The notes: a model not told the origin generated them from the letters alone. 64,000 nucleotides of DNA from Poecilobothrus nobilitatus (GCA_947095535.1 OX352772.1:115676031-115740030), one strand, 5' to 3'. Counted from the stretch's first letter, positions 10,190-22,200 are shown. A program made the numbers and translations.

Positions 10190-10606
10190 GAATATTTGGA
10201 ATGTCATGTAATATTAAAGGTTCCTTTGGATTATTAGGTTTATTTTTCATACAACTTTCACAATTTGTAACAATATTGTGAAAATCATTATTAATTTTTG
10301 GTCTATAAACTGCTCCTCTAGCTAAATTTTTACATCTTTCTATTCCTAAATGACTTTCGTGAATTAGATTTAAAACTGCCTTACGCAGCTTCCTTACGTA
10401 GGAATTACAATACTAGAACTTTTTAAAAGCAAATTTTCTATACAATTAAGTTCATCTCTTATTAAATAATATGGCATAACTGCCGACTGAATTTTATTTT
10501 TAGAATTAGGCCAACCATATTGACAATATTCCATTACTTTTTTCAAAGTTTCATCATTATTAGTTAGTACTTTAATGATTTCTAATTTTTTATCAGAAAC
10601 TGGCAA
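10190..10606 (-). pseudogene. Integrase N-terminus of a second Ty3/gypsy element
   Basis: The minus-strand frame at 10606-10394 carries a YCQYGWPNSKN block and a YYLIRDELNCIENLLL block, as in the spacer between RNase H and integrase of K02A2.6/mag-type gypsy elements. After a stop at 10394 the DNA continues with HESHLG (His pair) and a C-x2-C block, forming the HHCC zinc domain, down to about 10190. The integrase core is absent. The branch differs from the errantivirus-like element at 1-4059. Confidence 0.72.
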
Positions 10607-10623
10607 ATTAGAAATTAAGAGAT

Positions 10624-11780
10624 TTACTTGTAGACTAATATCTTCATCAATGTTGTAAGAGCAAGTGTTGGTAATGGAGATCTAGAAAGTGTGTGAGGAA
10701 TGTACATTAATTTTCCAGGAACATATGAGATTGAAATATCATACGCCTGTAATAGAAGCATAATTCTTTGCAAACGAGCTGGAGTTTTATATAAAGGTTT
10801 ATTGAAAATTGACGTAAGTGGTTTGTGATCTGTTTGCAGTTTCACTTTTTGACCATAAATGTATCCATGAAATTTTGTACATCCGATCCAATTGGCCAGA
10901 ATGGCCAATAGCTCTTTTTCAATTTGAGCGTAATTTTATTGTGTATTAGTTAAAGTAGCAGACGTAAAAGCAATAGGATTTTTCTCGTGAAAAATTACAG
11001 CACCTAGTGCACTTTAAGATGCCTCTGCCGACAATTTAAGTTCCTTGTTAGAATTAAAATATTTAAGGACTGGTGCACTTACTAATAATTGCTTTAATTT
11101 TTTAAATTCCTCTTCATGTTTATGGTTCCAAAACCAAGAAATATCTTTTTTAAGTAATTGACGGAAATTTTCTGTATGATTAACTAAATTAGAGTGTTTA
11201 GTGGATTAGGAGTGTTTAATTTACAAATACCTTCAATTTTAGAATCGTCTGGTTTTGCACCACTGGAATTGAAAATATGATCAAGAAATTTAACTTCTGA
11301 TTGCCATATTTTCGACTTAGACATATTGAATTTTAAACCTACTGCTTGTGCTCGTTTTAATACCATTTCTAAACGTTTATCATGTTCTTCTTTAGTAGAA
11401 CTATAAATGAAAAAATCGTCTATATAAATTGTCAAACCAGGAATATTATTAAAAAGTTTTATCATTTCGGCATGAAAAATTTCGCGGGCGGCATTAATCC
11501 CGAATGGTAATCTTAAAAATCGATAACAACCAAAATGTGTTATGAAAGTACACAATTTTGATGAGTATTCATCAAGAGGAATAGTCCAAAAACCAGAATT
11601 AGAGTCGAGGGTTGAAAAATATTTTGAATTATATAATTGACTTTATTGACGTATCTTCTAAAGTAGCGAAATTATAATGCAAACTTAGTATAGCTTTGTT
11701 CAAATTACGCGGATCTAAGCATAATCTCAACTTACCATTAGGTTTTTAACCATTACTATTGAATTCACCCATTCTGTTGT
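10624..11780 (-). pseudogene. RT and RNase H of the second Ty3/gypsy element
   Basis: The frame 11555-11184 contains the RT FLRLPFGINAA block, the catalytic YIDDFFIYSS box (about 11420) and the FNMSKSKIW/FLDHIF blocks. The frame 10908-10624 holds the RNase H AILANW, QTDHKPL and SISYVPGK blocks, ending near SRSPLP. In between (10909-11183) the frame breaks, with at least two stops in the RNase H start. The YIDD box is intact, but the protein is fragmented. Order and spacing match a mag-type pol. Confidence 0.8.
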
Positions 11781-11785
11781 TTCTT

Positions 11786-12229
11786 CTATGGGTTAAAGTG
11801 GTCATATAATTTAAACTGAATCCTTCTAGAACACTCCACAACTGGCTTAATGTCTGTGTTTAATTTTAAAGTACATTTTTTCTTTAGGCAACCTAAACCA
11901 TTAAAATACATCACTATATTTCTGAAAAAAATTTTGTTATTATGCGTATTATTAATATTTTGATTAAGAGAGCAAATTTTTTTTACAAGATTTAATTGGA
12001 TACAAGTAGGTAAACCAAAAATAGTTTGACAACTTAAGTCGACTATAATAAATTCAACTTCATATTTTGAACGATTAACTGTGCACATAATTTTACACTG
12101 ACCAAAAATTTTAAATTTTTCATGACCAAAAGTAAGAAAATTAACATTTGATTTTCGTATTTCATTAGAGTTTAACTTTAATTCTTTAAAAGTTTTAATT
12201 GACATAATATATGTGCACCTGTATCCCAT
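11786..12229 (-). pseudogene. Protease to RT N-terminal part of the second Ty3/gypsy element
   Basis: 147 codons resemble the C-terminal half of a retroviral-type protease and its linker: an EVEFIIVDLSCQTIFGLPTC block (the ILG-type motif) followed by a run leading towards RT, including a VVECSRRIQFKL block. The DTGA active-site motif is not in the frame; only GYRCTYIMS remains. It lies just upstream of the RT fragment in the same orientation. Confidence 0.65.
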
Positions 12230-12379
12230 TGTACATTACAATTTTTTTTATTTATTAAAATCTGAATATATCAAGCATTTTTTTGTATTAGCGTTGAGTA
12301 CTCCAATAAATAAATTTTGACTGCGATTTATATTAAATTTATATTAACGATTTGTTGATTGAAATTTCAACTTTGGATG

Positions 12380-13183
12380 AACATGTAGTTCTATTAGAAC
12401 ATAATGGTATGGTACATGTAGGTATTTAAAACACTGTCAGATAACTTTTTAGAAATTAACTTTGCAAAATGTTTATCTATGATTGAAGAAACTGAGTTTT
12501 TGGAATACACTTTATGTGAAAATGGTAAACCGGAAAAAAACAATATGCTTGCTATTTGTGAGTATCCTTTACCAAAAAAACTTGACACAGTTACAACGTT
12601 TTATTGGAATGTGCTCTTATTTTCAAAAATTTATACATAATTTTAGCATTCAGGCTAAATATTTTTAGATTTAATTAAAAATAATCCAAAGCCTTTTGTT
12701 TTCGGTTCTAATGAACTAAAAGAATTTGATGAACTTTAACTTAAATTACTTTAACTAAATTATCAATTTTTTTATTGGTGCAATATTGCTGCAAAAGAAA
12801 AATGATGATAATTTCCATGGTATTTTCTATTTTTCGAAACGAACAACTGAACCAGAGACATTTGCAATAATTTATGCTTTGCATCGTTTTATTGTAATGC
12901 TTTTACGTTAGCCATGAAAAAACTATTAATTAACCCTAAAATTAGTCGTTGGGCATTGGAATTACAAAATTATGATTACGTTATTGAACATCATGGTGGT
13001 ACTCGTATGGAATATGTAGACAGAATGTTAGTAGAAAACATGAAACATGTTACTAAATCACAGACTATTTTAGTTCTTAAAAACAATTCATTTGAAGAAA
13101 CGTTGTCCAAAGGTCGAAGTAAAGATCCTTATATAAAAAAGTTGAAAAGTGAATTGAAATTGAAAATAAATTATTTGATTTAA
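12380..13183 (+). pseudogene. RT thumb and RNase H fragments of a third Ty3/gypsy element
   Basis: On the plus strand, opposite in orientation to the neighbouring element, frames cover an RT thumb (a QLQRFIGMCSYFQKFI block around 12600) and an RNase H end (ISRWALELQNYDYVIEHHGG at about 12945, then MEYVDRML). Stops and shifts separate them and the polymerase active site is missing. The RNase H C-terminus is followed by the normal pol linker and then integrase. Confidence 0.75.
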
Positions 13184-13860
13184 GGAATGCGCTTGTGTAA
13201 AGAAAAGTAGATAAGAACAAAATTTGTTTTGATCTTCCGAATGCAATGCAATTACAAGTTATTCGAAATTCTCATGAAATATAGGTATTGGAAAAACTAT
13301 TGACGTAGTATAAAGAGCTTAATGGTTTCTTGAACTGTCAAAGAAAATTTGACAATATATACAAAATGGACCAAAACGTTTATCTTTCAATCCCCATTCA
13401 AGAAAATAGGAAGCTTTTCTCCATTGCCTACCAAAGGGTAATATTCCATTTTATATGGTTCAAATAGATTATTACGCCCCGCCTGAAAGTGTAAGAAATA
13501 GGAATAAATACATTTTGATAATCATTGATGGTTTTACTAAATTCGTTAGATTACACCTAACAAAGGCTCAAACTACTTCTGAAACAATACGTTGCTTTAC
13601 GTCTTTTTTTTGTCGATATAGTCGATCTGAAATATTAATACGTGATGGTAGAACTTGCTTCAATTCAGTAATATTTAAAGAGTTTTTGTTAGAAAATAAT
13701 ATTCATCATAGTAATTGTCCAAAAGCCAATGGACAAGTAGAGAGAATTAATAGAATCATAAGTCCTATGATTTCTAAGTTAATTGATAAAGAAAAGAAAA
13801 TATAATTGGTATAGTGTCTTGTCTGGCATTGAATTTTCAATCAATAGTACTATTTTGAGT
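13184..13860 (+). pseudogene. Integrase of the third Ty3/gypsy element
   Basis: The frame 13455-13805 covers the integrase catalytic core. It has a first Asp in MVQIDYYAP, an IIIDGFTKFVRL block, a second Asp in ILIRDGRTCF, and the Glu in NGQVERINR, in the D,D,E arrangement of Ty3/gypsy integrases. The upstream zinc domain (13190-13440) is only faintly readable, with stops, and the C-terminal domain after 13805 is degraded (a WYSVLSGIEFSIN trace). The core is the best preserved part. Confidence 0.83.
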
Positions 13861-14321
13861 ACTAAAACTATTCCTTGAATTTTAAATTAAGTGTTATTGA
13901 GAGCATCATTGAGTTTTGGACAATTACTAGCTACAAGATTATGGTAAAGTATTTGAATATTTTGAAATATTGAATTCTGAAAATTAAAATGAAAGTTGGC
14001 AGTTGTATACTGATCTTTGTGTTGTATAGAAGCTTTGTGCTATACAGAATCTTTGTGAAGTGGAAGCTTTGTGCTGTATAAAAATAACAACTTTGTGATT
14101 ATATTATTGAATATTGGAAAATAAAATAAAAAACTGAACGAAACTATGTAAAATAAATAAAACATTGTATTTTTATTACAAAAAAGAAAAAAAATCAAAA
14201 GCCACCTTAGAAATAATATACCCATCTTAAATAATAATATAAATAATAGTACTAAATACTACAGATTTATCTTTTTATTATATTTTAAATTCATGTAAAG
14301 TATATTATATTGACTTACAGT
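13861..14321. other. Non-coding, with short CTTTGTG repeats
   Basis: The degraded integrase tail fades out near 13950. The word CTTTGTG recurs five times at 14013-14097 with irregular spacing. A pyrimidine-rich stretch before 14320 ends in TTGACTTACAG, a possible 3' splice site. Confidence 0.5.
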
Positions 14322-14468
14322 AATTTTTATGGAAAACGGGGAAAATTTAGTTTATATCAACAAATAAAATATGCTATAGCACAATTAGCCAGCTTAGTTT
14401 GTGCTATTGGAAGATCAGCATTATTTCCATTAGTAACAGACGTAAACCTTCAAAATATAGCAAACTAG
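14322..14468 (+). other. Exon-like open stretch of 48 codons, unidentified
   Basis: From just after a plausible splice acceptor (ACTTACAG ending at 14320) a frame stays open for 48 codons and stops at 14466-14468. Composition is protein-like (a YGKRGKFSLYQQIKYA block, then IGRSALFPLV), and the stretch is less AT-rich than its surroundings. I do not recognise the protein and it matches none of the element families here. It may be a terminal-exon remnant of a host gene or part of an unrecognised element. No upstream exon was found. Confidence 0.3.
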
Positions 14469-14516
14469 TTAAAAGGCATTATATTTATATTTTGATTCTG
14501 TATTTGAATGCGTATT

Positions 14517-14730
14517 TCAAAGACTTAAATAAAACATGAAAGAGCACCACTCTGTCAAATTTGAAGGTTATATCTTTATTGGTTTTGGAGATAATCTCAT
14601 TTGCTCTGGTACTCGTTCGGAAGCTTCCAAAATTCAAACCCATGGACCAAATCCTCTTAAATTTCAGAGACATAAATCGAACGGAAAAGAACATCATTGT
14701 ACAAAATTTAAAGGTTCTATCTTTGTTGGT
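14517..14730. repeat. Isolated 1.5-monomer fragment of the 147-bp satellite
   Basis: About 214 bp match the array at 6130-8360, taking in one subtype boundary (GAGCACCACTCTG followed by AGAACATCATTGTA). The fragment is flanked by a 13-bp direct repeat, TTTGAATGCGTAT, ending at about 14515 and starting at about 14732. This looks like a target-site duplication around an inserted piece of satellite. Confidence 0.8.
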
Positions 14731-14744
14731 TTTGAATGCGTATG

Positions 14745-15579
14745 TTGTCATTATTATTAAAAATGGGATGTATGTATTTTAATAAATATTATTAATTGTT
14801 TGGTAGAATATTGGCCCTTCAAATAAAAGTATCATTGTTACTTATGTTATTTTTATAGCGCTGTAAAGATTTCAAAAAATTTTAATTTTCTTTTTTAATA
14901 TACTTTGAAAATTCTTATACAAATATATTATTATTATAAAAACCTGATTCTTTAAAAAGCTTTTGATGATTGAATTGAGAATTTTTATTATTCCGACATT
15001 TATACATATTGGAATACTCATTGAACAGCAATCACTATATTTGTTTTTGTAAATAAATATATAACCTTAAGAGTTAATTAAATCATAGTTTTGGTCGATA
15101 AGTTTGATTGTTATTGAACTTAATCCTTTTAACGTTCACGGATAAATAAGTAACATTTATAGAAACTGAAATTATTTTATAGTCGGGATCGACACCAATA
15201 AAAAATGTATGCATTTTTTCCCAAAGGACTTTACACTCCATTCGTACAATTTTAATTTTATTTATTTATTATATATTTATTTATATCGACAGGAACATCT
15301 GATTCATGCCATAAATTAGATTTTAACTTTACGAAAACCCAAGAATTCACATATTTTTTATTTATTTATTTCAATAATTCTCAAAAGAGCTTTTAGCTCA
15401 TACAAAGTTTATGTTTTGTTAAATTTCAATTTAGATTTTAGATTGTACCTTTCTGCTTAAAATAAATCTCTTTAGTAGAAAAAAGTTCACATTTTAAATT
15501 GTTACCGACCTTATTATATATAAGGTAGGTATTGTATTCATATTAAAAAATTGTACCCGAGATTTTGGAAAATATGCAC
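14745..15579. other. AT-rich DNA without a recognised gene
   Basis: No convincing frame or element on either strand. TTTATTTATT-type runs occur at 15255-15370. Confidence 0.55.
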
Positions 15580-16700
15580 TACTCCGTTGCGCAGAAGGCT
15601 GTGGAATTCCAGCTATGGTTTTCAAACATATAGCCTCTCCCATTTCAAAACCTCCGCGCAATCTTTTCGCACTCTCATTTTCGACTGGTAAATATCCCAG
15701 TCAATGGAAAGTTGCACACGTTTCTTCAATTCCCAAAAAAGGTGATAAAAGCGACCCTTCAAACTACGGACCAATCGCCATCACTTCGGTCCTCTCCAAA
15801 ATTATGAAAATTTTGGTAAACAAAAGGTTTTTGAGATACCTCAATAGCTCATGTATTTTAAACAATCGCCAATACGGCTTTCGCAGTCATCGATCTATAG
15901 GTGATCTTTTAACTTGTCTGTGCGAGAAGCTCAACACTAGCATTCATTGTTCAGGTGAATCTGAGACTGTAACTCTCGATATCTCAAAGGCCTTTCTATG
16001 GCATTCTGCTCTTCTGAGCAAATGCCATTGAGTTGGGCAGCTCCTTCTGTGCATGGATTGAGGATTTTCTTTCGAATCGTGGTATTCGTATCCTTGTCGA
16101 CAGTGTTATGTCTGAGACTCATAAAATAAATGCTGGCGTTTCACATTGATCTGCCTTATTTCTCACTCTCTTCTTAATTTTCATTAACGACCTACTAAGG
16201 TCTACCCTCAATCCAATCCATAGTTTTGCCGACGACAGCACTCTGGTTTAACTGGTTTAATCAGCACTCTGATTATTTAAAAAAAAACAAATGCTACTTC
16301 AACCGCAATCAGTTTAAAAAGGGAAATTATGGCTAGTTCAGTTAACCACGACCTAGCGAAAATAATTGATTGGGGTTTTAAAAACAGAGTTGAGTTCAAC
16401 ACTTTCAAAAGTCAAAGCTGTCAGATCTCTTGTAAAAGAGATCAACCTATACCAATTCTACGGTTCCAAGGGGAAAATATACAGCGGTCTGCAAATTTAA
16501 ACATGTTAGGGATGCAGCTTAAACAAAAGATGTTGTGGAATGAGCATATTTTTGATATAGCCAAAAAAGCGGCAGAATGTTTAGGTTTTCTTTTTCTCTG
16601 TAAATCTTGTTTTTACCCTAGTGATCTGGACAATATCTATAAAGCATATATTCGACCTAAGATGGAGTATAATTATCACATGTGGGCTGACGCTGCTTAA
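15580..16700 (+). pseudogene. Non-LTR (Jockey-like) reverse transcriptase, frameshifted
   Basis: RT blocks are in order: SPISKPPRNLFALSF, then SQWKVAHVSSIPKKGDKSD, then NNRQYGFRSHRS and TLDISKAF in the first frame (to 16031). Then, in other frames, a W-I-E-D-F-L-S-N-R-G block, INDLLRS and FADDSTL (16222-16242), the FADD version of the YADD active site. The third frame (16329-16700) is the thumb and connection: KSQSCQIS, LGMQL and YKAYIRPKMEYN. At least two frameshifts and a stop in the GVSH region kill it. No endonuclease domain or 3' tail lies next to it. Confidence 0.85.
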
Positions 16701-17110
16701 ACATTATTAGGTTACCTGGACGCCTGACTGGCGACCCTACTGTTCAGGGAACCTTTATTGTTTTTTATTTTATTTTATTTATTAACTTTATTTTTCATAA
16801 TTATTAATTAACAAAAAAATTTTTTTTAAAAATACAATTCAAAATTATAAAAATTAAGAGAATATAGTTTGGTATCATTCTAAAATTTAAAATGTTAATT
16901 TGTTGCGAATGCACCTTCAACTTTACCAAAAACAACCAAAAATATACATAATATGTTTAATAATAAAACTTTAATTCAAACAACAAATTTAAAATTATAG
17001 AAAAATTATTTGGGGTAATTAAAATATAATCCAAATATAAAAATAATTATAAAAATAAAATGAAAAGCAAGAAAAGAAAAAATCCAAAAAAATTAAAATA
17101 ATTAGTTGAT

Positions 17111-17905
17111 ATGTGGCTATTTGAATTCCAGAATCTCCGGAATTCAAATATATTGCGCTCCAATTTTGATTTCACAGTTATTATTCCTTATTTTAGGACT
17201 ACAAATTTTCGGAACTCGTACTTCATAACAGCAGCAATATTATTTAATAGGGCTCCTTTGTATATCAGGAAGGTTAAATTTTTGAGAAAGTTTCTAAAAC
17301 TTTGAAGCTTTGGCTTCTGCAGTTTGATCAGAATGCAATTGAGCATTTACTTAATTAGATTAAATTTTTGTGATACTTAAAAAATTTTTTTAATTTTTAT
17401 TTTTTTTTATTTAATTTGATACAGAAATTATTATTCTTTCATCACTTTTGCTTCTCTTTTTATTTTGTTTTGCTTCTCCTTGTAATATATTTTCTTAATA
17501 TTTTTATCTTTTGTATTATATATTCTTAATATTTTTGTTTTTGTATTATATAAATTTTAATTTTCCTTTATCAATTCACTTTTTTACATTGTTGAACTCT
17601 TAATTGATATGGTATTTAAAACTATTTTATTTTAATATTTAATTTCATTACTTATTCTTAATTGGATTTTTTGATTTTAAGCTTTTATAGTTTTAGTTTA
17701 GGAAAAATTTTTAAATTATATTTTCTTGGTAAATTTTGAATTTTTTAAAGCAATTTTATGAATCACTTTAGTGGTTATTATTGTTATTGTAATGAAGTAA
17801 TGTATTTTTAAGTTTTTTTTTTTTCCTTAATCATGATATTTTATTAGTTGTAAGCATTTTGTATAAATTTCCAATGAAGAATAAAGATTAAATAATAATA
17901 ATATA
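17111..17905 (+). pseudogene. 3' end of a non-LTR element with AAT-rich tail
   Basis: The frame 17111-17305 resembles the C-terminal tail of non-LTR ORF2 (TTNFRNSYFITAAILFNRAP), the conserved arginine-aromatic block after RT. The sequence then runs through AT-rich 3' UTR to a polyadenylation-type signal, GAATAAAGATT, at about 17879 and an (AAT)n-like tail ending near 17905, as CR1/Jockey-type elements do. 16700-17110 holds nothing recognisable. It may or may not belong to the fragment at 15580-16700. Confidence 0.6.
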
Positions 17906-18069
17906 TGTACTAAGTAAAAAATAAATTCATAATGTGTATACATAGAATAGAAGGTTGAAAAAATCAAAACATTAAATTATTTGCAATTAGAAGTACACGT
18001 AAAAATAGTTAATCAAAATTGGAGCAAAAAAACAAAAAAAAATATGGAATTATCACCGCATACAGTTAG

Positions 18070-18270
18070 TTAACCTTTCAACTTGAAGATGATTATGTAG
18101 AAATAACCAATTTTAACCTTTTTTAAGAAATGGTATAGCACTCTATTTTTTCTTAAAAACTCAGGAAGCAAATTAAATAATTTAGGTGCTACAATATCAT
18201 AGAAATTACAATATAAAGTTGTACCAAATTGTGGAACAAAAACTAAATTTTGTAAACCACTTCGAAGCAT
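18070..18270 (-). pseudogene. C-terminal tail of a non-LTR ORF2
   Basis: 66 codons with a TTLYCNFYDIVAPKLFNLLP block, the same kind of tail as at 17111-17305, read on the other strand. It is downstream, in minus-strand sense, of the RT at 18443-19727 and probably belongs to the same element. Confidence 0.6.
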
Positions 18271-18442
18271 ACGAACCGAAGTAAGTCGACTACATAAATA
18301 TCCACCCCTAAAAAAAAAAACAACTTTAAAAAAACTATAATCCCTATAAAGTTATTCCATATTGAAGTTTTGAGTGGAATATGCCATAATAAACCATCAA
18401 TAAGACCTTCTGAGAACAATAATTTCTAAGATTGTAAATATT

Positions 18443-19727
18443 TCAAATGCCAACCAAAAAGTACTTTTTTAAGAATAGCGTATGATCTAGCCTTTTTAAT
18501 TTATTATCTATCCAAACACCTAGATATTTAAACACAGAAACTTCTCCAATTAAAAAACAATTATTAGAACACTTATTATGTTTTTGAAATGTGATACTAT
18601 GGTTCAAGGATAAAGGAACTACAGAAAAAATATGATATTTTACACACGTATTTGATTGAAATTTTATTATATCGGTTTTTAAGCAACGACTTACAATACT
18701 AAAAGACATAATTTTAGTTTTATGGCTAATTATAAGTTTATGCATAAAAAACCATTTCCTAAAAATATCAAAATCATAGATAATATCAGCTATTAACTCA
18801 AATGAATTATTGCTTTCATAAGCACAAGCCAAATAATCAGCAAACGCAGTTAATTTACATTGAAAATCTTGAGAAAATATAGAATTTATGTAATTTTGAA
18901 ACAAAATCGGTTCCAGAACTGAACCTTGTGGTACTCCAATTTTGGTATTGATGGGAGAGCTCAAGGTATCATCTATTTTTACTTTTTGAGATCTAAAACT
19001 AAGATAAGATTCGAGCCAATCAATTATGAAACCTCGAAAACCTATTTTTCGAATTTTATCAAGTAGAATTACATGGTTGACCATATCGAATGCCTTTGAT
19101 ATGCCACAAATATTATATAAATATTAATAAATATTATTATCCAGATAATGGTATCTTTTTTTGCAAAAACCAAAAAGCGCATCTTCTGTTGAATTACCTT
19201 TTCTAAACCCAAATTGTTGTTTATTAAAGAAATCATTTATATCAAGAAATGACAGAATTTTTTTCTTCATAGCTTTTTCTAAATTTTTAGAGAAAGATGA
19301 CAGAATAGAAATAGGCCTTATTTGTGCCTCTTCTATCACCTTTTTTAAAGAGAGGTAAAACTTCAGCTATTTTAAGAGCTGAAGGAAAAATACCACAATA
19401 CACACTTTTATTGAAGATAATAACAAGAACGTCAACTATGTTTAAAGCAATCTTTTTAAGTAATAAATTGGAAATACCATCATTGGAAGATGCATTGGAA
19501 TTTTTGAGTGATCTGATTATATTAAAAAATTCAAGTGCAGAAAAGGACTCAAACGCAAAACTATTAGCTTGGTAGTTTTCAGATATTATGTTTTCAAACT
19601 GAGCATTCCTATTAGAAGTAATATTTTCTGTACATAAATTATCTCCTACAATTGAAAAGTGATTATTAAAAGTATTCGCACTGACAAGCGGATTGTTAAC
19701 TATTTGGTTATTGACTGATAATTCCAT
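18443..19727 (-). pseudogene. Non-LTR ORF2, RT domain (tandem copy 1)
   Basis: Three minus-strand frames in order: the N-terminal RT segment (19727-19287: SNDGISNLLLKK, IFPSALKIAEVLPLFKKGD), the fingers (19339-19124: QIRPISILSSFSKNLEK, FGFRKGNST), and the palm and thumb (19084-18443: MVNHVILLDKI, W-L-E-S-Y-L-S-F-R-S-Q, GVPQGSVLEP, then the active site). The active-site box reads FADYLA instead of FADDLA, so a catalytic Asp is lost. Two frameshifts separate the frames. Block choice fits the CR1/Jockey group. Confidence 0.87.
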
Positions 19728-21084
19728 GATTTTGCTTTTTACTTTTGAATTATTCGTGACACTGTTTACAATTTCCCATACTTTTTTTTACATCGCTCTT
19801 GTGTTTGAACACAGAAACTTCTCCAATTAAAAAACAATTATTAGAACACTTATTATGTTTTTGAAATGTGATACTATGGTTCAAGGATAAAGGAACTACA
19901 GAAAAAATATGATATTTTACACACGTATTTGATTGAAATTTTATTATATCGGTTTTTAAGCAACGACTTACAATACTAAAAGACATAATTTTAGTTTTAT
20001 GGCTAATTATAAGTTTATGCATAAAAAACCATTTCCTAAAAATATCAAAATCATAGATAATATCAGCTATTAACTCAAATGAATTATTGCTTTCATAAGC
20101 ACAAGCCAAATAATCAGCAAACGCAGTTAATTTACATTGAAAATCTTGAGAAAATATAGAATTTATGTAATTTTGAAACAAAATCGGTTCCAGAACTGAA
20201 CCTTGTGGTACTCCAATTTTGGTATTGATGGGAGAGCTCAAGGTATCATCTATTTTTACTTTTTGAGATCTAAAACTAAGATAAGATTCGAGCCAATCAA
20301 TTATGAAACCTCGAAAACCTATTTTTCGAATTTTATCAAGTAGAATTACATGGTTGACCATATCGAATGCCTTTGATATGCCACAAATATTATATAAATA
20401 TTAATAAATATTATTATCCAGATAATGGTATCTTTTTTTGCAAAAACCAAAAAGCGCATCTTCTGTTGAATTACCTTTTCTAAACCCAAATTGTTGTTTA
20501 TTAAAGAAATCATTTATATCAAGAAATGACAGAATTTTTTTCTTCATAGCTTTTTCTAAATTTTTAGAGAAAGATGACAGAATAGAAATAGGCCTTATTT
20601 GTGCCTCTTCTATCACCTTTTTTAAAGAGAGGTAAAACTTCAGCTATTTTAAGAGCTGAAGGAAAAATACCACAATACACACTTTTATTGAAGATAATAA
20701 CAAGAACGTCAACTATGTTTAAAGCAATCTTTTTAAGTAATAAATTGGAAATACCATCATTGGAAGATGCATTGGAATTTTTGAGTGATCTGATTATATT
20801 AAAAAATTCAAGTGCAGAAAAGGACTCAAACGCAAAACTATTAGCTTGGTAGTTTTCAGATATTATGTTTTCAAACTGAGCATTCCTATTAGAAGTAATA
20901 TTTTCTGTACATAAATTATCTCCTACAATTGAAAAGTGATTATTAAAAGTATTCGCACTGACAAGCGGATTGTTAACTATTTGGTTATTGACTGATAATT
21001 CCATGATTTTGCTTTTTACTTTTGAATTATTCGTGACACTGTTTACAATTTCCCATACTTTTTTTTACATCGCTCTTGTGTTTG
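18531..21084. repeat. Exact 1277-bp tandem duplication within the non-LTR element
   Basis: 18531-19807 and 19808-21084 repeat head to tail at an offset of 1277. All encoded frames are identical, and the stretches compared are identical. The joint at 19807/19808 joins CTTGTGTTTG to AACACAGAAAC with no overlap that I can see. The duplication lies wholly inside the RT region, so it is not a transposition product. Confidence 0.93.
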
Positions 21085-21296
21085 GTAAATTGCTTACAGT
21101 AATACCTATCACGGACAATATCTACTTTAGATTTCAATTCTTTACATAGTTTATTATAATATGTCGAAAGCCTAATATTTCTTGGGTGTTTTAAACACTT
21201 ATTTCCAATTTTATTTTTATGCTTCAGTTTTCGAGCTAAATTATTGCTATTGCAGGGTTTTAATTTCTTAATATTCATAGCACTGTTTGTATGCAT
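19750..21296 (-). pseudogene. Non-LTR ORF2, connector and RT (tandem copy 2)
   Basis: Same frames as copy 1, including the FADYLA active site, preceded on the minus strand by 21296-21027. That 89-codon basic segment (KLKHKNKIGNK, YYNKLCKELKSKVD) is the linker between endonuclease and RT in non-LTR ORF2. The RT frame 20361-19750 runs through the duplication joint at 19807, which replaces its last residues. The upstream endonuclease is at 21655-22200. Confidence 0.85.
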
Positions 21297-21654
21297 CGAA
21301 GAGCTGTTTTGAATATGAAGATTAAGTGTGTTTAAGAATTCATCAAAAGCAACAGAAGATCATCAGATACAATTACATTTTCCCAAAATTCATACCTAAG
21401 TAAATTATTTAAAATAACGAAATCTATTTATCTATAGGGAGACACCCTCTTTTTACAAGAATCATTTGAAATTACAGCATTATGTATCAACATAGAGGTC
21501 ATGCAGTGATCACAAATTTTTAGATCAAAGATGCCACGCTCACAAATTAAATATTTATTTTTGGAGCAAAACGTATAAAAATATGATCCAAACATTTACC
21601 CGATATATGTAAGTTTAGTAGAATTATTAATAACACTAAGAAAACCATTTGATG

Positions 21655-22200
21655 CTAATAAATACATAAATTATCAACATCGCTGTTATTTACAAGAATA
21701 TCCAAGTTTATATCTCCCAGTAAAATTACATTTTTCGATTTTAAATTACGTAATAAGATACCTAATTCATTAAAAAAAACATCTCTATATAAATTATTTT
21801 CATGTAGCCTATATATACCCAAGAAAACATATTTCACATTATTAATAGTACAGATAATTTCCATGATATCAGCACTTACCATATTCAAATTTATTTCTTC
21901 ATAATTAATACTTTCCTTTACAAATACTTCCACTAATCCACTAGTGTAAGAATCATTACAATTAGCTAAAAAATAATAACCTGGAAATTAAAATTATTTT
22001 TCTCATGCTAATAAATCCTTATTTCAGTTACAAAAATTAAGTCCAGTTTCTTAACAAAAGTTTCCAAATGCAACACTAACAAATTACAATTTTTATGCAA
22101 ACTTCTAACGTTCTGGTGTATTAAGAAAAAACTAGTATTTAAATTATGGTTCAAGTGAAATACTTTTTCACAATTATTGTTATTTAGAGTGATATTGTTA
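21655..22200 (-). pseudogene. Apurinic-type endonuclease domain of the non-LTR element (copy 2)
   Basis: The frame 21933-21655 contains the central part of an exonuclease-endonuclease-phosphatase fold: a VKYVFLGIYRLHENN block and KNVILLGDINLDIL, whose Asp-x-Asn is catalytic. Upstream, 22000-22200 holds the domain start (HQNVRSLHKN-like, KLDLIFVTEI) in shifted frames. 21297-21654 contains no readable domain end. This nuclease would nick target DNA for target-primed reverse transcription; here it is broken by stops. Confidence 0.78.
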
